A stretch of 6,631 nt of DNA from NCBI GenBank assembly GCA_049700195.1, contig JBNAVY010000074.1:1-6631 (forward strand), read 5' to 3'. The notes beneath the pieces were generated by a model that made no database searches, was not told the DNA's origin, and saw only the letters and a list, made by a program, of their open reading frames with translations. A program made the position numbers and the translations under genes. The stretch is from JBNAVY01 sp049700195. Its GTDB lineage: Bacteria; Bacillota; Thermoanaerobacteria; Thermoanaerobacterales; Thermoanaerobacteraceae. Positions 1 to 5,167 of the stretch are shown here, piece by piece (position 1 is the first letter of the stretch; each line of letters starts with the position of its first letter).

Positions 1-1
1 A

Positions 2-850
2 GTATTATTTGGTGACATGATATACGAAAAGACAGGAATACTTGTCAAAACAATTGAAATGGTTTCTACTCCTATGGTTTTAGAGGCAGCAAGAAAGGCA
101 ATCCTTAACGCATCTTTAGAGGAAGTGTATGATGCAGTTGTCAATTTTAGTCCTTATGTGGGAAAAATCTATAAAGACAGCGTTAAATTTGAAGATTCTC
201 TTAAAAAGAATGTTATCATAACTGCTTGTATAACAGGTGAAGGGACAGCAGTTAAACTTAAATCAATACTTGAAAAAAACCTTGACTTAAAAGAGAAAGA
301 TATTAATATTATTCCAATTGAAATTGAAAATAAAAGAGAATTTAGAAGAAAACTACTTAACTTCAAAGAAGAAAAAAATATTTTAGCTGTTGTAAGTGCT
401 ATAAATCCACAGGACGATTCTATATTGTATATTTCTACCTCAGATGTGTTTGATAATGATAAATTATCTGTATTAAAAAATAGAATTGAAACTATTTCAC
501 AAATTAAGGTAATTGATAACATGGAGGAAGTTATAAGAGAAAATATAAAGATAGACTCAGAAAAGTATATATCTTCTTTTAAGAATTTTTATGAAGCTTT
601 AATAAAAGAAGGAGTAAATTTAAATGAAGATATTACAATAGGATTAATACTTCATCTTGGTTGTGTAATTGAGCGTATATTACAAGGGAAACAATTAATA
701 CACATTAAGGGTACACAAGAATACATTAAGAATTATCCAAAAGAGTTTGATATTATAAAAAAAGTTATAGGGATTATAGAAGAAGGATGTAGTGTAAAAA
801 TTTCAGATGAAGAATGTGTAAATATGATGAAAATAATCTATTCACTTTAA
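2..850 (+). CDS. LevR-type sigma-54-dependent PTS-regulated activator, C-terminal part (5' end outside window)
   Basis: The reading frame is open to the window's first bases, so this is a 282-residue C-terminal piece and the internal ATG at 17 is unlikely to be the start. The beginning (FGDMIYEKTG, then VKTIEMVSTPMVLEA) matches the end of the EIIA-Man-like domain in LevR/ManR activators. Next comes an EIIB-like domain opening with ITACITGEGTA; its Cys (codon 227-229) sits where PTS EIIB domains carry the phosphorylated cysteine. The last ~100 residues look like a PTS regulation domain (PRD), with a candidate phosphorylatable His in LILHLGCVIER (codon 653-655). In the family, an N-terminal HTH and an AAA+ sigma-54 interaction domain precede these; they would lie upstream. 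EIIB-dependent phosphorylation of the last PRD typically inhibits the activator when inducer is absent. It sits directly upstream of a sigma-54 promoter and a PTS operon, which it presumably controls. Family assignment is strong; the target is inferred from position. Confidence 0.88.
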   Translation, partial: VLFGDMIYEKTGILVKTIEMVSTPMVLEAARKAILNASLEEVYDAVVNFSPYVGKIYKDSVKFEDSLKKNVIITACITGEGTAVKLKSILEKNLDLKEKDINIIPIEIENKREFRRKLLNFKEEKNILAVVSAINPQDDSILYISTSDVFDNDKLSVLKNRIETISQIKVIDNMEEVIRENIKIDSEKYISSFKNFYEALIKEGVNLNEDITIGLILHLGCVIERILQGKQLIHIKGTQEYIKNYPKEFDIIKKVIGIIEEGCSVKISDEECVNMMKIIYSL

Positions 851-866
851 TACACATATGTGTATT
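849..866. promoter_or_regulatory. 18-bp perfect palindrome, probable upstream activating site for the LevR-type activator
   Basis: AATACACATATGTGTATT is perfectly self-complementary and overlaps the regulator's TAA stop (848-850). Its centre lies about 128 bp upstream of the start site predicted from the sigma-54 promoter. Sigma-54 activators such as LevR bind palindromic upstream sites roughly 100 bp or more from the promoter, so the spacing suits an enhancer-like operator. A partial copy, TACACATT, recurs at 885-892. Binding is inferred. The palindrome could also fold in RNA, and a short T run (874-878) follows after 7 nt, so a weak terminator role for the regulator transcript is possible. 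Confidence 0.6.
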
Positions 867-958
867 GAATACGTTTTTAAATGATACACATTGAAACGGG
901 TTTGATAAACATCGTCATTGAAGGTGAAATACGAACATTTTATATAATGATTTCTATC

Positions 959-974
959 TGGCATAAGACTTGCA
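959..974 (+). promoter_or_regulatory. Sigma-54 (-24/-12) promoter of the PTS operon
   Basis: TGGCATAAGACTTGCA matches the sigma-54 consensus TGGCAC-N5-TTGCW at all positions except the sixth (T for C). The invariant GG (960-961) and GC (972-973) are exactly one helical turn-like step apart (12 nt between first bases). Transcription would start near 985, giving a short leader of about 27 nt before the EIIC start at 1012. The adjacent upstream gene encodes a LevR-type sigma-54 activator, which independently supports the call. Confidence 0.9.
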
Positions 975-997
975 TATATATATTGTAAATATTATAA

Positions 998-1003
998 AAG
1001 GAG
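998..1003 (+). promoter_or_regulatory. Ribosome binding site that fixes the EIIC start at ATG 1012
   Basis: AAGGAG lies 8 nt before ATG 1012. The longer in-frame option, TTG at 970, lies inside the -12 promoter element and would be upstream of the predicted transcript start near 985, so it cannot be used from this promoter. Confidence 0.88.
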
Positions 1004-1011
1004 TTGGTCTA

Positions 1012-2301
1012 ATGGATACATTAATCAATATTCTTGACAGGTATTTTATGCCTGTAGCTGGCAGGCTTGCTGAACAAAGACATTTAAAATCTATTCGTGA
1101 CGGAATAGTTGCTACAATGCCTCTTTTGCTTATCGGTTCATTTTTCTTAATTATAGCTTTTCCACCGATTGGAGTTTTAGAAGAAATGGTTAAACCTTAT
1201 GTAAATGATTTATTAAAAATTGTTAATGCAACATTTGGAATAATTGCTATGGTAGCATCTTTTACAATAGCTTATGCACTAGCTGGAACATATAAAATAG
1301 ATCCTGTGGCTTCAGGTGTTTTGAGTTTATCGACATTTATGTTGTCAGTACCTTTAACTCAAAATGGTAATATCCCTCTGGGTTGGATGGGAAGCCAGGG
1401 ACTTTTTGTAGCAATGATAATATCAATTTTTACAGTAGAAGTACAAAGAAAATTTGTGGAGAAGAATTTAATTATTCGTATGCCTGACGGAGTTCCACCA
1501 TCTGTTGGAAGAGCATTTGCATCATTAATACCAGGTGCTGTTATTATTACATCTGTTTGGATTATACACATGATATTGATAAAAACAATTAATTTAACAA
1601 TACCAGAAGCTATTAATAAATTAATTGCTATACCTCTTATGAAACTAGGTTCTACTCTTCCTGCAGTAATACTTGCTATATTAGCGATTCAATTTTTGTG
1701 GAGTGTGGGTATTCATGGAGCTGCATTAGTAGGAGGAATACTAGGCCCAATTTGGCTTACCTTTACACAACAAAATGCAGCTGCTAAAATTGCTGGAGAA
1801 AAGATCTTACCTAATATTGTATCTCAACAATTTTTTGATATATTTATTTATATAGGTGGCTCAGGTACGACACTTGCTTTAGCTTTGCTTTTATTATTTG
1901 CAACAAAATCTCAACAATTAAAAGCAGTAGGCAAAGCAGCTATAGCTCCCGGAATATTTAATATAAATGAGCCTATAACTTTTGGTATGCCTATAGTTAT
2001 GAATCCGGTTATGATTATACCATTTATATTAGCCCCTATTGCAGCAGGTCTTATAACTTATGCTGCCTTTGCGTTAAATATTATTGCAAGACCTTATGCC
2101 TTGATTCCTTGGACTACTCCTGTACTTATTAGTGGTTTTCTTACTACGGGTGATTGGAAAGCTATTATTTTACAGGTAATTAATTTTATAGTAGCTGGAG
2201 CCATTTATTATCCTTTCTTAAAATTATGGGACAATAAAAAATTTGAAGAAGAAGAACAATTTGAAAAACAAAAAGAAAATTTAGTTGAGACAAATGCATA
2301 A
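1012..2301 (+). CDS. celB: PTS lactose/cellobiose-family EIIC, cellobiose/chitobiose permease
   Basis: A 429-residue polytopic membrane protein, normal for the lactose/cellobiose-family EIIC (CelB/ChbC). It carries the sugar across the membrane while EIIB phosphorylates it. It opens with the family signature FMPVAGRLAEQRHLKSIRDG (residues 12-31), followed by about ten hydrophobic segments. Motifs known to line the substrate site in ChbC-type structures are present: GIHGAA (His235) and FNINEPITFG (Glu320), the latter being the hallmark re-entrant loop. The tail after ~405 is charged and cytoplasmic (Glu/Lys-rich). The start at ATG 1012 is supported by AAGGAG and by typical family N-termini. 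It is first in the operon behind the sigma-54 promoter, and is split from its EIIB and EIIA partners by the deacetylase gene. The exact sugar (cellobiose, chitobiose, aryl-beta-glucoside) cannot be read from sequence. Confidence 0.93.
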   Translation: MDTLINILDRYFMPVAGRLAEQRHLKSIRDGIVATMPLLLIGSFFLIIAFPPIGVLEEMVKPYVNDLLKIVNATFGIIAMVASFTIAYALAGTYKIDPVASGVLSLSTFMLSVPLTQNGNIPLGWMGSQGLFVAMIISIFTVEVQRKFVEKNLIIRMPDGVPPSVGRAFASLIPGAVIITSVWIIHMILIKTINLTIPEAINKLIAIPLMKLGSTLPAVILAILAIQFLWSVGIHGAALVGGILGPIWLTFTQQNAAAKIAGEKILPNIVSQQFFDIFIYIGGSGTTLALALLLLFATKSQQLKAVGKAAIAPGIFNINEPITFGMPIVMNPVMIIPFILAPIAAGLITYAAFALNIIARPYALIPWTTPVLISGFLTTGDWKAIILQVINFIVAGAIYYPFLKLWDNKKFEEEEQFEKQKENLVETNA

Positions 2302-2342
2302 TGTATATCATGAAATGCAGTACCCCATAGGATATACATTAT
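2298..2342. repeat. 12-bp perfect inverted repeat between the EIIC gene and chbG
   Basis: ATAATGTATATC (2298-2309) and GATATACATTAT (2331-2342) are exact reverse complements separated by 21 nt. The left arm contains the EIIC stop codon and the right arm ends 2 nt before the chbG ribosome binding site (2345-2351). Inside the loop, ATG (2310-2312) can pair with CAT (2326-2328), extending the stem past a 2-nt bulge. No T run follows, so it does not resemble an intrinsic terminator. It could act as an intra-operon RNA hairpin (stability, processing, translation control) or as a protein-binding site. Confidence 0.7.
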
Positions 2343-2344
2343 AT

Positions 2345-2351
2345 AGAGGAG
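2345..2351 (+). promoter_or_regulatory. Ribosome binding site that fixes the chbG start at GTG 2360
   Basis: AGAGGAG ends 8 nt before GTG 2360. An upstream in-frame GTG at 2351 overlaps this site, and the ATG at 2285 lies inside the EIIC gene and would add 25 residues unlike the family. Confidence 0.8.
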
Positions 2352-2359
2352 TGATAAAG

Positions 2360-3109
2360 GTGAAGTATTTAATTGTAAATGGAGATGATTTTGGTTTTAC
2401 AAAAGGTGTAAATAAGGGAATTGTTGAAAGCTACAAAAATGGGATTTTAAGGAGTACTTCTATAATGTGCAATACGCCTTATGCCTATGAGGCGGCAGAA
2501 ATTAAAGAATTATGCCCTAATTTGGGTTTTGGAGTACACATAACATTGGATGCTGGTAAGCCCTTAAACAGTCATGATAAAGTACCTACTTTAGTAGATG
2601 AGAGAGGATATTTTAAAAAAGATTACCAACATGCTTTAAATGATGCCAATGTAGATGAAATTAAGATAGAAATAGAAGAGCAAATAAAAAAAGCATTATC
2701 ATTAGGAATATCTATAACTCATATGGATAGCCATCATGGTGTGCAAAGTCATCCCAAGGTAATAGGTGTATTTATAGAAATGGCTCACAAATATAACTTA
2801 CCTGTACGATCTACTCCATTGGATAGGGAAATAATTATTAAAGCTGGCTTAAAAACAGTTGATAATTTTATTTATAATTTCTATGATGAAGGTGTTAAAA
2901 AAGAAAATTTATTGTCTATATTAGGTAGTATAGAGGAAGGTATAACAGAAATAATGAGCCATCCAGCGTATGTAGACAACGAATTAATGAATATTTCGTC
3001 TTATAATTCAAAAAGAGAAATTGAAAGAACAATATTAACTGATAAAGATGTTTTACAATTTATTCTGAATAATAACATTTTATTAGTTAACTATTCGATA
3101 TTAAAATAA
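2360..3109 (+). CDS. chbG: ChbG/YdjC-family carbohydrate deacetylase
   Basis: A 249-residue cytoplasmic protein, the usual length for this family. ChbG of enterobacteria removes an acetyl group from chitooligosaccharides (chitobiose and its 6-phosphate) so the chb hydrolase can use them; other members have untested substrates. The N-terminus MKYLIVNGDDFGFT holds the family's metal/catalytic Asp pair (D9, D10). Further hallmarks are GVHITLDAGKPL (His60), HMDSHHGVQSHP (residues 121-132, the metal-binding His cluster) and IMSHPAYVDNEL (His201). These residue roles are by analogy with family structures. With GTG as start, the protein begins just before the core strand, as homologues do. It lies between EIIC and EIIB, 58 bp after EIIC and 27 bp before EIIB, so it is very likely co-transcribed. 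Context supports action on the PTS-imported disaccharide, but cellobiose would not need a deacetylase. Confidence 0.9.
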   Translation: MKYLIVNGDDFGFTKGVNKGIVESYKNGILRSTSIMCNTPYAYEAAEIKELCPNLGFGVHITLDAGKPLNSHDKVPTLVDERGYFKKDYQHALNDANVDEIKIEIEEQIKKALSLGISITHMDSHHGVQSHPKVIGVFIEMAHKYNLPVRSTPLDREIIIKAGLKTVDNFIYNFYDEGVKKENLLSILGSIEEGITEIMSHPAYVDNELMNISSYNSKREIERTILTDKDVLQFILNNNILLVNYSILK

Positions 3110-3136
3110 GTTTAAACTAAAAGGAGGGTATATACA

Positions 3137-3448
3137 ATGAGGATTCTATTAATCTGTGGTGCGGGTATGTCAACAAGTTTGTTAGTTGAAAAGATGAAAA
3201 AAGAGGGAGAAAAAAGGGGTATAAAAAATTTATATATCAATGCAGAAGCAGCCGATAATTTAGAAAAAATTATTGATGATTATGATGTTGTTTTATTAGG
3301 TCCACAAATAAGATATAAAGAAAAATATGTGGCAGAACTTACTAAAGAAAAAAATAAAGTGTATAGAATAATACCAGCAAACATATATGGTATGATAGAT
3401 GGAGCTAAGACACTAGATTTAGCAATTGAGGCACTAAAAAGTAAATAG
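3137..3448 (+). CDS. celA: PTS lactose/cellobiose-family EIIB
   Basis: A 103-residue soluble phosphocarrier that takes phosphate from EIIA and gives it to the sugar bound by EIIC. The active-site loop is ICGAGMSTS, with Cys8 as the phosphorylated residue. LLGPQIRYK (about residues 54-62) is the conserved region following the central strand in cellobiose-type EIIB. Length and fold order match ChbB/CelA. AAGGAGG at 3121-3127 precedes the ATG by 9 nt. By family precedent it is also the likely phosphodonor that inhibits the LevR-type regulator's PRD, linking transport flux to transcription; this is inference here. Confidence 0.95.
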   Translation: MRILLICGAGMSTSLLVEKMKKEGEKRGIKNLYINAEAADNLEKIIDDYDVVLLGPQIRYKEKYVAELTKEKNKVYRIIPANIYGMIDGAKTLDLAIEALKSK

Positions 3449-3465
3449 ACTTAGGAGGCGTTAAA

Positions 3466-3798
3466 ATGGACTTAGAACAAGTTGTATTTACCATTATATC
3501 CCATGCAGGTAATGCAAGAAGTGATGCTTTTGAAGCTTTAAAATATTCAAAAGATGGTAATTTTGAAAAAGCAGAAGAAAGTTTAAAAAAAGCAGGTGAA
3601 GAGCTATTAGAAGCGCATCATATTCAAACAGATATGATCCATAAAGAGGCTTCAGGTAACAAACAAGAAGTTACACTACTTTTGGTACATGCAGAAGATC
3701 ATCTTATGAATGCAATTCTTGCAAAAGAATTGATAACTGAGATAGTTGAACTTTATAAAGTTATTTATCAAACGAAAGGGGAGAGTAAGGTTGTCTAA
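3466..3798 (+). CDS. celC: PTS lactose/cellobiose-family EIIA
   Basis: A 110-residue all-helical soluble protein, standard for the lactose/cellobiose EIIA family, which forms trimers and accepts phosphate from HPr. The diagnostic motif LLVHAEDHLMNAI contains His75, the expected phosphorylation site, and Asp78, at the position of the trimer's metal-binding Asp. The opening VVFTIISHAGNARSDAFEAL is also typical. AGGAGG (3453-3458) stands 7 nt before ATG 3466, and the gap from EIIB is only 17 bp. Its last codons overlap the start of the GH4 gene by 8 nt, which suggests translational coupling. Confidence 0.95.
   Translation: MDLEQVVFTIISHAGNARSDAFEALKYSKDGNFEKAEESLKKAGEELLEAHHIQTDMIHKEASGNKQEVTLLLVHAEDHLMNAILAKELITEIVELYKVIYQTKGESKVV
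3775..3783 (+). promoter_or_regulatory. Ribosome binding site that fixes the GH4 start at TTG 3791
   Basis: AAAGGGGAG lies inside the end of the EIIA gene, 7 nt before TTG 3791. The in-frame ATG at 3746 has no comparable site and would add 15 residues (basic and hydrophobic) ahead of the nucleotide-binding strand. No ATG or GTG lies between the site and the conserved IAVIGGGSS motif. Confidence 0.78.
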
Positions 3799-5101
3799 AA
3801 GAGAATTAAAAATAGCGGTTATAGGAGGTGGTTCTAGTTATACTCCTGAACTTATTGAAGGATTCATAAAAAGGTATGGAGAATTACCTATTAATGATTT
3901 ATATCTAGTAGATATAGAAGAGGGTAAAGAGAAACTTGAGATTGTTGGCAGTCTAGCAAGAAGAATGGTAGAAAAAGCTGGCGTAGATATAAATATTCAT
4001 TTAACTTTAGATAGGCGTGAAGCAATAAAAGATGCAGACTTTGTGACTACACAATTTAGGGTTGGACTTTTGGATGCTCGAATCAGAGATGAGAAAATAC
4101 CTCTAAAATATGATGTAATAGGTCAAGAGACTACTGGGCCCGGAGGATTTGCCAAAGCGCAGAGGACAATACCAGTTATTTTAGATATTTGTAAAGATAT
4201 AGAAGAACTTGCTCCAAACGCATGGCTTATAAACTTTACAAACCCTTCTGGAGTAATTACTGAAACAGTATTAAAATATACTAAAGTTAAGGCTATAGGT
4301 GTATGTAATGTGCCTATAGGTATGGTCTATGGGCTTGCGAATCTTTTAGGAGTTGATCCAAAGAGAATCTACATTAAATTTACAGGGCTTAATCATCTTG
4401 TTTGGGGAACAAATGTTTACCTTGATGGAGAAGATATAACGGGAAAATTAATAGAAATGTATGAATCTGGGAGATCATTGAGTATGAAAAACATACCAGA
4501 GTTACCTTGGGAACCTGAGTTTATAAAGTCTCTTGGCATGTATCCATGTCCGTATCATAGATATTTTTATTTAACTGATCAGATGTTAGAAGAACAGAAA
4601 AAAGAAGCTGCTACAGTAGGAACAAGAGGAGAGGTTGTAAAAAAACTAGAAAAAGAACTTTTTGAACTATATAAAGATCCAAATTTAGACATAAAACCTC
4701 CTCAATTAGAAAAGCGTGGAGGGGCACATTATTCTGATGTTGCTTGTTCTTTGATAAGTGCAATATATAATGACAAGAAGCAGATACATGTAGTTAATGT
4801 AAGAAACAACGGAACAATTGCAGATTTGCCAAATGATGTAGTAATAGAGACAAATGCAGTAATTGATAAAAATGGTGCTCATCCTATAACTATTGGCCAT
4901 GTGTCGCCTAAAATAAGAGGACTAATGCAGGTTGTAAAAGCATATGAAGAACTTACAATTGAAGCAGGGGTAAAAGGGGACTATTATGCAGCTTTACAGG
5001 CGTTGACAATTCATCCATTAGTACCTTCTGCGACCGTTGCTAAAAAAATTCTTGATGATATACTTGAGCAAAATAAAGAATATTTACCACAATATAAATG
5101 A
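3791..5101 (+). CDS. celF: GH4 NAD- and metal-dependent 6-phospho-beta-glucosidase
   Basis: A 436-residue cytoplasmic glycosidase of family GH4 (CelF/ChbF/LicH group), of normal length. GH4 enzymes hydrolyse 6-phospho-glycosides by a redox mechanism using NAD+ and a divalent metal, usually Mn2+. The N-terminal Rossmann motif is KIAVIGGGSSYTPEL (residues 7-21). Next come GQETTGPGGF (111-120) and NFTNPSG (148-154). The metal ligands expected for the family are Cys172 in GVCNVPIG and His202 in GLNHLVWG. The Tyr-rich stretch PCPYHRYFY (252-260) covers the usual catalytic tyrosine region. The gene uses a TTG start overlapping the EIIA stop by 8 nt. Cys172 and His202 make it likely active. The neighbouring PTS and chbG suit a ChbF-like role on cellobiose-6-phosphate or deacetylated chitobiose-6-phosphate. 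Beta- rather than alpha-specificity rests on overall resemblance to CelF/LicH. Confidence 0.93.
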   Translation: MSKRELKIAVIGGGSSYTPELIEGFIKRYGELPINDLYLVDIEEGKEKLEIVGSLARRMVEKAGVDINIHLTLDRREAIKDADFVTTQFRVGLLDARIRDEKIPLKYDVIGQETTGPGGFAKAQRTIPVILDICKDIEELAPNAWLINFTNPSGVITETVLKYTKVKAIGVCNVPIGMVYGLANLLGVDPKRIYIKFTGLNHLVWGTNVYLDGEDITGKLIEMYESGRSLSMKNIPELPWEPEFIKSLGMYPCPYHRYFYLTDQMLEEQKKEAATVGTRGEVVKKLEKELFELYKDPNLDIKPPQLEKRGGAHYSDVACSLISAIYNDKKQIHVVNVRNNGTIADLPNDVVIETNAVIDKNGAHPITIGHVSPKIRGLMQVVKAYEELTIEAGVKGDYYAALQALTIHPLVPSATVAKKILDDILEQNKEYLPQYK

Positions 5102-5107
5102 TAATAA

Positions 5108-5147
5108 GAGATGACTTTTTTAAAATTATGTTTTTAAAAATCGTCTT
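5108..5147 (+). repeat. Imperfect hairpin upstream of the GH1 gene
   Basis: In RNA, 5109-5125 can pair with 5131-5146. This gives a 6-bp base (AGATGA with TCGTCT, one G-U pair), a bulged C (5115), five T-A pairs, one T-T mismatch and four A-T pairs, closed by the loop TTATG. It fills most of the 66-bp gap between the GH4 stop and the GH1 ribosome binding site (5151-5157). No T run follows the stem, so it is not a typical terminator. It may set relative GH4/GH1 message levels through stability or processing; function is inferred only. Confidence 0.5.
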
Positions 5148-5167
5148 AAAAGAGGAGTGTAATCTAT

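Noticed and set aside
169..522. 117-codon minus-strand open frame inside the regulator gene
   Set aside because: It lies antisense within a well-supported conserved coding region, has low-complexity Ser/Leu/Phe/Ile content typical of shadow frames, and no family resemblance. The minus-strand frames at 1359-1571, 4706-4900 and 5040-5336 fail for the same reasons.
892..906. Catabolite-repression (cre)-like sequence TGAAACGGGTTTGA
   Set aside because: The flanks look cre-like (AAAC-GG-GTTT symmetry), but the central CG is out of register with the CcpA consensus and several core positions fail.
918..948. Possible vegetative promoter: TTGAAG (918-923) and a perfect TATAAT (943-948) just upstream of the sigma-54 elements
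   Set aside because: The spacer would be 19 nt and the -35 matches only four of six bases; TATAAT arises easily in AT-rich DNA. A weak secondary promoter cannot be excluded, but the sigma-54 site with its adjacent activator explains the region better.
970..1011. Upstream in-frame TTG extension of the EIIC gene (14 extra residues)
   Set aside because: The TTG is part of the -12 promoter element and lies upstream of the predicted transcript start; ATG 1012 has a good ribosome binding site and a family-typical N-terminus.
5101..5167. Intrinsic terminator or BglG-type antiterminator site between the GH4 and GH1 genes
   Set aside because: The stem is AU-rich and not followed by a T run, there is no overlapping terminator, and no antiterminator gene is present in the window.
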